NCBI GenBank assembly: GCA_024345305.1
Contig: BRON01000019.1
Coordinates: forward strand, 496,001-560,000
Reading direction: 5' to 3'
From: Mrakia gelida
Lineage: Eukaryota; Basidiomycota; Tremellomycetes; Cystofilobasidiales; Mrakiaceae
DNA: 64,000 bases
A program made the position numbers and the translations under genes. The notes under the pieces were generated by a model. The model was not told the origin of the DNA. It did no database searches and worked only from the letters and a program-made list of their open reading frames with translations. Within the stretch, counting starts at the first letter, position 1, and each line of letters starts with the position of its first letter. Positions 43,027 to 55,112 of this stretch are shown here, one piece after another.

Positions 43027-44438
43027 ATGGCCGCCTCGAGAGTCCCCAACGAGATCTGGTCCAAGATCATCGCCCTAGTTTCTCCTCCCGAGAGAAACAG
43101 AGACTCGGAGGACTCGATGCTCCCAGAGATCCTCGAAGAGCGGGATGGGCTGATGCCTCAGCCGAACGAGTTGATGAGCTTGATGAGAGTCTCGAAGAAG
43201 TTCCAGGTCAGTGCTCTACCACGTACCCAGGCTGTGAATCCTTCGGAGCAACCTTTCATCTCGTGAGAACCTGCCGAAGAGACTCTGACAACTGGCTCTG
43301 CGCTTCTTCCCCATCCTTCCCAATCAGTCCATCGCCACTCCCCTCTTCCTCGCCCACGTCCGTCTTCTCCATTCCGGAGCAAGCCTGAAGTTCCAAGACA
43401 CCCTCGCCAGATGGCATCGCGCCCTCGGATCTCGGTCTCTGGCACTCAACGTACGGTCGCTCTCCTATGATTTCGTCGACGGAGCAGCATACGAAGGACA
43501 GGCCATCGCTCGCGAGAGCGAGCAACGGTTCCTCTCCATCCTCCGCTACCTTCCCAACGTCGATTCAATCCACTTCGTCGCCTATATCGAGGGCACATCC
43601 TCAGTACTCGTCGCTCTAGCAGCTCGAAATCTCCCCCTCGCCTCCCTCACGGGCGTCTTCGTCGGATCAACGAACTTCCCGTCCCTCGTCGCGCGCCTCT
43701 TCTCCCCAGCCGGATCGTCCCTGCGGCACTTGGGACTCACGGAGGGACCTTACTTCGAATCCTTCACGTCGACCTATCTTACCGCTCCCTCTCCCTTCAC
43801 CCAGCGAACCCCCTACCCATCCCTTCGAACCCTCTCCTTCGGCTCCCCGGGACGTCCGTCGTCGCTTCCTCAAGAACTCCTCGAGGGCTGGTCGTTTCCC
43901 AACCTTCAGCAACTTCACTTCGGAGCAGACTGGAAGGGAGCAGCTCTTCCTCCGTTGGATCATCTTCCCTCCACGATTCGTTTCCTCTGGAGCTCAACAG
44001 TCAACAAGCTTTGGAGACACGACCTCCTCGCCCGCCTGGAGTTGGAGGAGCTCACTTACGCCCTCTTCCCCGTCGCCCCTTCCCTTGCGCCTCAAGCGCG
44101 AGCGATGCTCATCAACACGGCTTCGACTTACCCACAACGCTCCTCCGTTCGCTCTCTCATCCTCCTCGATACGGGACGCGTCTACAATGTTCAGTCGGAG
44201 TTCGTCCAAACGCCAGGTCTCTTCATCCACCACATCCTACCTAAGTTTCCGTCGCTCAAGAAGATTGTCTGGGTGAATTCGACGATGGACTCGGCGTTAT
44301 CTGCAGAGTGAGCAGCCCTCTCGTTTTTGACGGCGCTCTTTCTCGCCGACTCAGCTTCGTTTCAATTCCTTTTCTCGCAGATGGATCCAGTTCTTCCTCA
44401 AGCTTCAACGGGACGGGTTCGAGGTAGAGGTCGTCTAA
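43027..44438 (+). CDS. F-box-like protein with long leucine-rich exon
   Basis: Exons 43027-43206, 43328-44307, 44381-44438; 1218 nt, 405 aa. The start is MAASRVPNEIWSKIIALVSP, an F-box-type opening, followed by MSLMRVSKKFQ at the end of exon 1. Exon 2 is leucine-rich (FLSILRYLPNVDSIHFVAYI, YPSLRTLSFGSPGRPSSLPQ) and ends with ILPKFPSLKKIVWVNST. The last exon encodes a Trp and 17 residues plus stop. The truncated relic at 9651-10436 has the same final-exon arrangement. All splice junctions keep phase. Probable ubiquitin-ligase adaptor. Confidence 0.75.
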
Positions 44439-45868
44439 ATCTGGTCGTGGTGGTTGGGTTGGCTGCCGAGGAGAGTTGTGAAGGAGGGAGGGAGCGGGGA
44501 CGGTCGGGAGGAGGGGGACGAGACGCGTCGATGCAGCGACGAGTTCGGGAGGCGTCGAGTGTGGTGATGACAAGTTCTCTCCCCTCCTCTCTCGTCTCTC
44601 ATCTCTCGCCCTTCCATACTCTCTTTGCTCAGGCCCTCTTGCCTCTTCCTCGACCTCCACAGACGAACTCAAGCAACTTGCTCGACTCGGTACTTCCGCC
44701 GTCTCGTCCGTTACCTCTCGATCAACCATCTCCTCTCACCTCACTGGACGCATCGTCCTCTGCTCAATGCTCGGATCCAACTCTTCGCACTTTTCTCATC
44801 CCACGCTGTGAGTACCTCGACCCTCGCTCAAATCTCTTCGACGCGTCTTGGTTTCGACCTCGAGCTGACCTCTCAGTTCTTCCTTCTCGTACGACAGAAC
44901 GACCCTCGACTTTGTGAACTGAATATCGCGTCTTGCATCTGCCGTGTCGTAGCTGTCCTCGCTTCGGTTCCCTCTCACAGCTCGGAGCAGGTCTCCTTTC
45001 GTCGGTTCTCAACTGGTCCTCGTCTCGTCCCTCTCGTCGTTCTCGGAGGTTCGTCCTTGTCGTTCCCCTGCCTCGATCCTCTCAGTTCGGTCACCTGACT
45101 CTCTCTACCCCGTCTCTCTCCCTCAGCTCCTCGTCTCGCCTCATCTCCTCAACTCGAAACAACACGTTCCAAAACGATCTCGCTGGATCAAGGTTCGTCG
45201 CGTCTCTCGCCCTCTCATCTCGCGTCCGTCTCCTCTCGTCCTCAGTCCTGACCCTCACCGCTTGCTCCATCGCTCAACAGATACATCGCCTCCCTCGGTT
45301 CTCGGCCCACCACTGTTCAGAACACCAAGAGAAGAGAGCGTCGAGATCAATGAAACTCGTTTGGTCGAGGTCTGTCACGCTCCAAAAAGATCGCTCGCCT
45401 GCGAGACCTTTCGTTCCGAGCTCCACTGCTTCCTAAATTGCTTCGTCTATATCCTCACTATTCCGATACGAACATCTCTCGCTCTGAGTCAGCGTCCAAA
45501 ACAGAGAAAAATAAACGGAGGGGAACCCTTCCCTCTCGACCGACGCGGACTTCTTCGCGTCTCGCTCCTCCTCGCGTCGCTCTCCGCCAACACGTTCCCA
45601 CTCGAGAACACCCCAAAACGAGAACGAAAATTCTCAACGCCAAGCAAACACGAGAAAGAAAAAAACTGCAAATCTTTGCGGTCCTCCTCCAGGACGCATG
45701 GGCGAGCGTTCGCTTCTCCACGTCTGTTCACTCCTTCCCCGTCGGTCGGACTGCCAATCAACCTCTCGACCTGACCTCGTTTCACGTTTGCTCTCCCAAC
45801 TCTCAACTGCACCAGGTCTTCGCACCTCCCAGCCCCCCTCCTCCCCTTTAGATTCTAGTTCGCTCGAG
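44439..45868 (+). other. Region with possible degenerate spliced gene
   Basis: No clear gene. A set of splice-like signals links frames at about 44642-44809 (RRLVRYLSINHLLSPHWTHR), 44878-45050 (FFLLVRQNDPRLCELNIA), 45127-45192 and 45282-45774. The first two pieces look like part of an F-box/LRR protein, but there is no defined start. It could be another decayed family member. Confidence 0.25.
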
Positions 45869-48800
45869 ATGAAGAACGAACACCCCATGGATCCACCTCT
45901 CCCTCTCTCGGATTCGCCGAGCTCTCTCTCGCTCTCGCTCTCGACGCACCATCAACGACCCTCTCCTCCGAACCCTTCTGGCTCGATGGATTCCACTACT
46001 TCGTCCAACCACTCCATCTCCAACTCGAATATCTACTATCCGCAACAGCAAGGGATGTATCCTCCTCCTCTTCCGACGTCGAGCTTTCGAGGAGGAGGGC
46101 AGGATGAAGGTGGAGGAGTTGGAGGAGGTCGGTTCTTCCCTCCTCCGAATCCCAGTGGATCGTTCAACTTCGCTTACAACGGAGGAGGAGGAGGAGGAGG
46201 GAATTCGATCCATGGGATGGGAGTCATGCCGTCGCCCAGTGATATGAATGGGTGAGTCTTTCGGTCTTTCTCTTTCGTTCGGAGGGCGCTCGGGAGGAGA
46301 AGGAGGAGAGAGCGAGGTGGGAAGCGAGAGGGAGGGGAGGGCAGCTCTTTCATCTACGAGAGAGCGGTCTCTCAGGGCAGTCCAGCTTTTGAGATTCCAC
46401 TTGTACGTCGGTGGTCAGGACGATCATAAAGATCCCGATGTTCGCTCTCTGGAGGAGCCGGATTGATGAGAGGGAGGGGAGGGAGGGAGAAGCTGAAGAC
46501 GAATAGGAAGGGAGGGAGGCGCTTCGAGCGGTTCCGTGGTCGAGCTCAACAGATCAGCTCGGAGGGAGAGAGGCAGAGATCAACCTTTAGAGGACGATTG
46601 TGCTGAGGAGAGCGCAGGGGCAAGGGGTGTGGAAGGATTTATCTGAGACAGAAGAGAAGGGAAGAAGGAGGGAGGTGAAGGGGATCATCGGACTCCTCCC
46701 CGGTCGATCCCTTCGGTCCTCTCTTCTCACCCAACGAGATCCTCCTCCTTCCACTCAATTCACAACGAGCTCACTGCAGCAGGTGCCTGCCTAGCCGACG
46801 AGTCTCCTCGAATATGAAGCTCGTTTCATCACTTCTTCCCTCCTTCTGCGTCCAAATCGTCACAAAGAGCTGACCTCCTCCTCCACTTTGTCACCGGCCT
46901 CTCCTCAGCGGCAGCTCGTACCAACTCACTCCCTCCCATCCTCTCAACTCATCCTCCATCCCTTACCACCCTCTCGCCTCCACCTCCTCTCAAATGCCCT
47001 ATCACCCACCAGCCTCTTCCTCCTCGGCCGACTCAATCTCCACGCCAGCAGGAGGAGGGAAGAAGAGGAAAGCTTCGAACGAAACGACCTCGAACTCGAA
47101 CGGGACTCCCTCCTCTGCGACCTCCAAGGGCAAAGGGAAGAAAACCAAGAAAGGTTCGGCTGGAGTCGAGGATGGGGATTCGATCTCTCCTACCAAGGAA
47201 GAAGAGGACGAGGAAGCCAAACGAACCAAGACGAGTAGAGCGTGCGTTTCCCTTCCCTCCTCGCACCCGCCTTCGTCTCGGCGAGACGGCCAGAAGAACG
47301 CTGAGGCGGCCCTCCCTCGTTTCTGACTCTTTCCTTTCCCTCTTCTTCCTTCTGCAGTTGCGATCGTTGTCGTGGGAAGAAGACGAGGTTCGTTGCTTCC
47401 TTCTCGTTTTCTCCGTTATCCTCTTATCTACACCCTGCTTCCGGCTCCGAAGAGCTGATCGTTTTTATCTCTCGCCCTTACTCGGCATCTCCCTCCCCTC
47501 CCTCCCCTCCTTCTCCTTCCTTCCCTTTCCCTCGGCATCGACCTCCGACCTCTTATCTCTCCCTCCTCAGATGCGACATCCTACCCAACACCGATCCTCC
47601 CCTCTGTCAACATTGTCGGAACGTGAGTCGACGAGCTCTCTTCGTTCTTCGACGCGTCTTGTCTCGTTCGAACCGAACTGACCCACGTCCTCTCTCCTTC
47701 TCTTTGTTCTTTCCCTTCCCTCTGTTTGGTTCGTTGTCGATTATCGAAACCAGGCCAAGCTCGACTGCACGTTCTTCCTCCCCATCACCGAAACTCGATT
47801 CAAGAAGAAGCGTCAACAGGAGGAAGCTGCCAAAGCAGCCGCTGAAGGGAAACCCTACGAACCACCCAAACCTACCACTTTCCCTCCTGCTTCGACAACG
47901 AAACCTTCTTCTTCCTCGCAACCCCAGTACCCCTCGTATCCTACGCATCCTCATCAGCTCGACGTGAAGCCGAGTCCTTCGTCGGCGACGATTCCTCAGA
48001 GGCAGATGTCGGGATCGAGTTTGGTGGGAGGAGGAGGGAGTTTGAGTCCTGCGGGTGGGAGTGGGAGTAGCGAGAGGATGCAGGAGAGGTTGAATGCGAG
48101 GGTTCAAGGTTCGTCTCGCTTGTCGTCGTCGTCGTTCTTCTCGTCGGCCGTGCTAATCCACGCTTTCGCGTTCGTTCGTTCATCCAGGTCCAACGTCCAT
48201 CTCCTTCCTCCTTCACTCAACAGCCACCATTCCTCCTCACACCTTCGACAACTACGACCTTCGTCACCACACCGCTTTCGAGATCTCCTCCACTGGAGAC
48301 GGACTCATCAAGGTCTACCATCCTCCTCGGTCGTCGGATCCCAACTCGCCTTCGTTCAACATCCCCTCGGGAATCGAGAGTCGTCTCGCACCGGACATCA
48401 TCGAGCGACTCGTCAACTCGTACTTCCAGAACGTCGCTCCTCTGTTTCCGGTGGTGTCGAGAGTGGAGTTTTTGAAGGAGGGGAAGGACAGTCCGTTGTT
48501 GCTGTATGCGATCTGTGGAGTGGCGGCGACGAGGAGGGATGTGCCGAGGGAGGTGTTCAACTCGTTGAGGTGAGTCGCGTCTCTTCTCCTCTTCTTTCCC
48601 CTCGACCGAGCTAATTCTTCCTTCTTCTGCCCTTCCAGAACCACCATCAACGGAATCATCAAGCACAACGTCCGTCCTGTCTCCCTCTCCTCTCTCTCCC
48701 TCGTTTCTCAAACCTGACGCGTCTCCCTTTCCCTCTCCTCCCCTCCTCCACAGGACGTCCTCAGCGACACCAGTCTCGTCAACATCCAATCCCTCCTCAT

Positions 48801-51119
48801 CCTCTCCCAAGTCGGCGATCTCCACTCCCAACCTCTTACAGCAGCTACCAGCGCCGCCGCCAACCGACTCGGAGTCGCCATTCGAATGGCTCAGGACCTT
48901 GGACTTCATCGAGACGAAATCACGCGAACGGACGATCTGAGCGAGTTTGAGCAGATGGAGGAGAGAGCGTTCTTGGAGTTGAAGAGGAGGATTTGGAGTG
49001 CTTGTGTGATTATGGATCGGTGGTATGCTGCGAGTATGGGGATGCCTCAGGTGAGTTTCGTTTCGTTTCGTTTCGTTTCGAGTGGGAGCTCGTTCCTTCG
49101 TCGACCGTCGACACGACCTCGAACCGAGCTGACCTTCCCTTCCTCTTTCTCTCCTACTCTCTGTATGTTCGCTCGTCGCCTACAGATCATCGACCTCCTC
49201 GACTGCGACGTTCTTCTCCCCGATCCAGACGAGGTCCCTCTCCCCGATCGGATGAACGAACCTGGAGCGAGGTCGAGTCCGTACCTCTACTTTTGCGAGA
49301 TGCTCAAGCTTAGCATCTTGCTTGGGAGGATCACTAAGACGGTTTATGGGTGAGTCGACTCTATCCAGCAGCCGTTCCGTCTCGTCGTTGGTCGCGAGAA
49401 CTCGAACTGACTCGTTCCTCGTCCCCTCGTCTCGCACTTTGCTTCGTCGTCCGCAGACCAACGGGACTCAAGCACGCGTCGGATCACCAACTCAACAGCC
49501 TTCTCATCGACATGCGATCTTGGAAAGCCGCCCTTCCTGGACCTCTTCAGTTCTCGGGTCCTACGACGTCGACGTATCAGGCTGGTGAGTTTCGCGACCT
49601 TCGCTCTGGTCCTCGTCGCGTCTTCCTCGTCTCTCGCGTGATCTGACCCCCTCCCTTCTCCCTTTCTCCCCCTTTTCCACCCCAGGTATCCTCCACATCT
49701 ACTACACCGCCCTCCTCTTCCTCTTCTTCCGAGTCTTCATGCGGATCTCGTACTCGCTCCCTTCCCACCTCCAGTTCAGCCTCGACGTCCTCACCTGGAC
49801 GGAACTCGTCGAGGATTCGAGGCAGGCGATCGAGTGGTTGGATCGGAACGATCATGCGTTGGACACGATGTTCCTCGTTTCGTATGCGACGACTTCAGTG
49901 GCTCTGGTGCAGGTGAGTCTGATTCGAGTCGGCGAGAAGGAGCAGTGATAGGGAGGGTGGGAGGACGACGAACTTGAGCTGACTGTTACTTCTTTGCTTT
50001 TGTTTCGTGCAGTACCACACCTGGGCTCGGAGGAAAGATCCGAAAGCTTTGAACTCGATGAAGCAGCTGAGGGATATTGGGAGGAGATGGGAGGTGAGTT
50101 TCGAATCCTCGTTTCGTTCGTCGAACTCGCGAGCTGACCTTCGACGCGTCTGCTTCTTTGTTTCTCTTTCCTTCACAGAACACTGTCCAACCAGACCACA
50201 TGTCCATCCGCCGCCGAACCATGGAAGTCATGTCCCTCCTCTTCGACGCCGCCAAACACATCCACGCTTCCTCTCCTCCCCTCTCCCCCAACCTCTCGAC
50301 GCGTCTCAACCCGACCCCAGGAGTCGTCAACAACCGTCCCTCCCTCTCCCACCTCATCACATGGAACCGAGATCCCTCTCGACCAGGAGGAGGAGTCTTC
50401 CTCGCCGACGAAGCCGTAGGACGAGGACTCGCCGAGGAAGGTCTGCAACCTGGAGTCGTCCTCGGGATCCCTCGATCAAGCGGAGTGAGGAGTACCGCTG
50501 ATGGCTCAGGAGGAGGAATGGGAGCGAGCTTCAACGTGAACCCTATCATTGGAGGACCAGCCGTCGACGGGCCAGGAGGGATGATGATCGCTGGAGGAGC
50601 ACCCATCGGAGGGAGCATGGACGAGATGATGGCTTTCCAGCAACAGCAGCAGCAGCAACAACTTCAACAACAGCAGCAGGAGTTTGGATACGCCCCTGGA
50701 GGTGGGGGAGGAGGGATGGTGATGGGGATGGATCCGTCGCAGCCTCAGCATCAACAACACCAGCAGCAGCAGCAGGTCGAACCTGGCTACCTCGAGAACC
50801 TCCCTGGAGCGTTCTACGATTTCAACTCGTGGGATACGGTGAGTCGGTCGAGTCATTTATCGGATCGTCGTCGAGTCATCATCGCGTAAACTGACCACGT
50901 CCATCCATCTTCTTTCCCCTTCGACTCGCCTCCCTCCTCGACGCGTCTCGTCTCGTCCAGTTCTTCTCCCGCTTCCCAATCTCCCAAGAAGTCGCCTCGC
51001 CTCAATCGATGACGAACAACGTCCTCCCTGGAGCTTCCATCGTCGATTACCAGCAGCAACCCCAGCAGCAGCAGATGGGGAACGGGAACGGAGGAGGAGC
51101 GTTCGATGCTTCGGGGTGA
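45869..51119 (+). CDS. Zn2Cys6 transcription activator with fungal-specific middle domain
   Basis: Exons 45869-46251, 46909-47241, 47358-47387, 47571-47622, 47754-48108, 48188-48569, 48639-48669, 48754-49050, 49186-49349, 49457-49584, 49686-49912, 50013-50093, 50179-50838, 50961-51119; 3282 nt, 1093 aa. The binuclear zinc cluster is Cys240, 243, 250, 261, 264, 271 (CDRCRGKKTRC...CQHCRNAKLDC), with a basic RFKKKR linker. The fungal-specific regulatory domain spans roughly residues 410-800 (IESRLAPDIIERLVNSYFQN, VAIRMAQDLGLHRDE, ELKRRIWSACVIMDRWYAA). The tail is Gly- and Gln-rich with a polyglutamine run. The zinc-cluster family suggests a nuclear activator of catabolic genes, xylanolytic type by layout; the target is unknown. 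Intron 1 is unusually long (657 bp). Confidence 0.88.
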
Positions 51120-52013
51120 CAACGATGGTAGGGGTTTCGCGTTCGCGTCTCGGGTTGGGTTTGCTCTATATATTTTTCTCGTTTCTTTCGTTCTTACCGA
51201 CTGTCTCATCTACTTAATCTCTACTCTAGTCTACCTAGTCTTCTGCCCTCGTCGTCGCTACGAACTCCTTCACACTGTATCAAACTCGTTCTCTCTCCCC
51301 TCCCTCTCTCTCGCGTTCGTTTCGCACGAAGAAGATCTTCTCACCAAGGAGATCCGCTCCATGCAGCCCACATAGCTAGATCAGGTCCCGAGTCAGGAAG
51401 CTGGTCTCGCGCGGCCTCCCTCACTCGTCAGTTCAGATGGTTGGGGAAAGAAGGGGAAGGGGAAGCGAACGAGGAGCTCACAATCTCCCTCCCCTCCTGC
51501 TCTTCTCCGTCGCGTCTCCCTCCTCGCTCTTCTTCGAAAATTTCACTTTTCTCTTCACCAGCTTCTTCTTCATCGACCGAGCTTGCGGTATGCACCAAGA
51601 AAAGGGAAGAAACGGGAAGGGAAAACCTGTCCTTGTGGGGAGAAGGGAGGGGCAAGCAATTCGTTCGATATTCCCTCTTCGAACTCTCCAAGACGAGCGC
51701 GCGACTCGCTCAACCTGAGACGAGTCAGTCGTTGGTTCCTTCCCTCCTTTGTTCCTTCAACACCAACACCGACTCCCTGTCGTTGTTCAGCTTTTCAAGC
51801 AAACCGAGCAAACCCGACCTCTCTCTCCCTCGTCCTCAGAAAAACCTTCCCCTCCTCCCCTCCCCATCGTCTTTCCTCTCGACGGCCCGCCCCCCTCGAA
51901 ATAAAAAAGAACGAACTCCAAACCCGTCGAGCTCCGTCCCTCCTCCCTCCTCTTCCGTGTCCGCAACCCACCACCATCTCCCTCTCCCCTCCTCTCCCCT
52001 CCGAGTTTGAAGC
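51120..52013. other. Intergenic 51120-52013
   Basis: 3' region of the zinc-cluster gene (TATATATTTTT at about 51166) and promoter of the carrier gene. Only low-complexity open frames are present. Confidence 0.45.
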
Positions 52014-54596
52014 ATGTCCGCTGTTCTGTCTGATATGAAGGTTGGGACGACGATGAAGGAGAGGAAGAAGGGACCTTACCCGTGAGTACTGAGAGTCGCA
52101 GAGAAGGGAGGGAGAGGGACTAGGAGGCAGAGGAGAGGGAGATTGTCTGGGTGGGGTGGGACGGGGAGGAGGGAGGGAGATTGTGAGCTGATCCGCTTGG
52201 GCTGGTCCGGGATGGGTGGTGTAGGTTCTGGTTGGGTGGAGTTGCTGCTACCATAGGAGGTGAGTGCTCTGCTTTCGTCTTGCTGGGTTGAGCTGGAGCT
52301 TGGAGGAGGAGGGGAGGGAGGAAGAGAAAGGTGTTGAGCTCGCTTGAAGCTGATCATCTTCCTCCTCCTCTTTCCTTGTCGATTGTGCCTTCTTTCTGCT
52401 ATCTCTCTCAGCGGAATGTACACACCCCCTAGATCTGACTAAAGTGAGTTGTGCATATCTGGGTTGAGGTTTCAGACTCGAGGGAGCTGTTGGGAGAGGA
52501 GCGGAAGGAGCACGAGCGTCGAGCTTCGACCACTTCGGGTCTTCCAGTCTCGAGCTCGAGGCTTCTGCTCCCAGAGATCAGCGTGTATACACAATTGTGA
52601 TGTAGTGGCTAGTCATTAGCAGGATCTCTCAGAAGCCATGCCTAGGCCGAGGGAATCTCCCTCGCGAGCTCTCCCCTCCCCACTTCACCTGTTCCGTCTT
52701 CGCGGCCTCGTCGTTTTCACTGAGCTGACAGCTCACGTCCCTTCTTCCTTCCTCCCCTAGGTTCGACTACAAGCGTCGGGAGATAAGAGCATGGTTCAAT
52801 CAATCAAGAAGACGATCGCGAGTCGAGGTTCGTCCCTCCGTCCCTTTCGCTCACTTCTCGCTGATTTCAGCCCTCCCACTGACTCGAGTTTCCTCCTCAG
52901 GCATTGGTGGACTCTGGGATGGCTGGACTGGAACTGCTTTCAGGCAGATGACCTACAGCATGTGTCGATGTGAGTTTTGCGTCGAAGATTCTTGCTCTTC
53001 TTTGCGACGCGTCGCACCCGAGCTCGACGACGCTCACCGGCCTGCTCTTTGCTCTTACGCTCCTTCAGTCGCCGCTTACGATGCCGCTAAAGTCTTCATT
53101 CATCCCGAGAACACTCCTCTGAAGGGTTGGGAGATGGCTCTCGCTGGAACGATGGGTGAGTGCCCACTCGGCTGGTCGAACTCTCGAACTCGAGACTTCG
53201 ACGCGTCCCTCGATCTTGAGCTTTCGTCCTCGCCTGAGAGATTACGATGCTGATATTTGCAATACCAACTCCTTCGTTTTCAGCTGGAGCTGTCGCTGGT
53301 GTTGTTGGGTGAGCTCAAGCTTTTCCGAGAAGCACACGCGTCGCGAAGCCCTCGACTGACTCCAACTTCTTTCTCTTCTGCTCTCAGAAACCCCGGAGAG
53401 ATTCTGATGGTACGTGGTCTCATATGCATCACACTCTGACCTTCTCTCTGACACGACTTCCAACCGAATCGCCGCTCAGGTTCGAATGCAAGGTACGTCG
53501 TTTGTCTCTCACCTTCGCGCTCGCCTTTCGACGGAGCTGACTAAACCGTACCTTCTCTCTCGCTCAGGTGACTACGCGAAGGTACCCGAGAAGCGACTCA
53601 ACTACAAGAACGCCATCGACGGTCTGTTCCGAATGACTCGAGAGGAAGGTGAATGATCCGCTCCTCGTCCTTCGCCAGCTCTTCGTCTTGCCTTCGAAGC
53701 TGATCGTCTCCCTCTCAACTATCTCCAGGCTTCTCTTCGTGGACTCGAGGCATGGCTCCCAACGTCGTGAGGTCGATGCTGATGAACATGTCACAGCTAG
53801 GATCGTGAGTCTCTTCGTCTCGCCTTCCTCGACGGCCTTGTCGACTCGAGCTCTTCGCGTCGTCGAGGTCGATTCCGATCCACCCTCGTATCCCTCACGC
53901 TGACAACAAGACTTCTTGGGCTGCAGGTACGATCTTGTCAAGTCGGAGCTTCTCAAGACGGCTTACTTCGAGGACAACACCAAGACTCACGTCGTCGCGT
54001 CCGTCGCTGCTGTTCGTCCTTCTTTCTCTTGCTCTTGCACTTGCTCCTCTTTGCTCGAGGACTGACGCAGACGCTCTTCTTTGTATTTTCAGGGAACCAT
54101 CGCTACCACCGTCTGCTCTCCCGCCGACGTGATCAAGTCGCGAGTCAGTGAGTAACCAGACTTCGCGTCGTCTTTCCCTCCTTTTCTCGTCGACCGAGCT
54201 GAACTCTCCTCCTCTCTCTTCGTAGTGAACGCCTCCGGAGCTGGATCTTCGTCGGTCACCGCTCTCATTTCGAAGTCCCTGCGAGAGGAAGGATATCTCT
54301 TCATGTTCAAGGGTTTGTCTTCGTCTTCGTCTTCGTCTTCGTCTTTCTTTCTTCTTCCGTCTCGTCGCTGACCTTTCTCGACATCCCACTCTTTTTTGGC
54401 ATCTCCACAGGTTGGGTACCCGCCTGGACTCGTCTCCAACCCACCACGATCCTCATCTTCCTCTCGCTCGAACAGGTCAGCCGCGTCCCTCCGTCTCGCC
54501 CTCCCCTCTCGTTCTCCAGCTGACTCCTCCCTCTTCTTCTTCTCCCTTTCGCGACCTCAGCTCAAGAATGGATGGGACACCTACGTCAACAACTGA
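52014..54596 (+). CDS. DIC1: Mitochondrial dicarboxylate carrier, SLC25 family
   Basis: Sixteen exons: 52014-52081, 52225-52259, 52412-52443, 52761-52827, 52901-52969, 53069-53155, 53284-53308, 53388-53409, 53480-53492, 53568-53648, 53729-53804, 53927-54011, 54093-54147, 54226-54312, 54411-54475, 54561-54596; 903 nt, 300 aa, the usual length. Carrier signatures are visible in all three repeats: HPLDLTKVRLQ (Pro40, Asp42, Lys45), NPGEILMVRMQ (129-139) and SPADVIKSRV (229-238). The start YPFWLGGVAATIGAECTHPL and GWVPAWTRLQPTTILIFLSL near the C terminus favour Dic1 over other carriers. The protein exchanges malate or succinate for phosphate across the inner membrane. Exon 9 is 13 nt, and intron 3 (317 bp) is long. 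Confidence 0.9.
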
Positions 54597-55112
54597 TCTT
54601 CTTCCTCGACCTCGACCTCGAAAAGAAGACGATGGGGAGGACTCGACGGACGAGGGCGAGTGGGCTGGAACTTCTCTCGACTCACTCGTTCGTGAAGGAA
54701 GAGAGAGAGAAACGACCACGACCTTCGAACCAGCAATCGAAGGGAACGAATATCTACAGTTTGAGTTCGGCAGTACGGACGATCTCGACCTCTATAGTGT
54801 TTTTTCAGTAACTTTAGGGCTTTTTGTGTTTCGACGGTTTCGATTTGGGATGATCCGCTTTCTGTTTCGCTGCTCGTTTCGACGAAAGATGTGGGGTCAT
54901 AGACGGACAGCGAATGTAAGCCCTATGTCTTGAGCGACTCCACCTAGAGCGACAACGAGAGTAGAGTCCGAGGATAAAGGGCGGAAGAAATCTCGCGATT
55001 CACGACGCGTCGAGCGAGAGTCAAAGCCAAAGACCGACAACGAGAAGCAACATTCAGATCAAGCAAAGGGCAAATTAAGCAGCTACAATACAACCCTCGT
55101 CCCCTCCCTTCA
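54597..55112. other. Convergent intergenic region
   Basis: 3' sides of the carrier gene and F-box paralog C. A GACGCGTC palindrome lies at about 55005. No gene seen. Confidence 0.45.

Noticed and set aside
51441..52010. 189-aa plus-strand frame upstream of the carrier gene
   Set aside because: Low-complexity Ser/Pro product in a pyrimidine-rich leader, no splice or domain support.
52560..52680. tRNA-like look of a stretch in DIC1 intron 3 (GTAGTGGCTAGTCATTAGC)
   Set aside because: No matching acceptor stem or TPsiC arm found.
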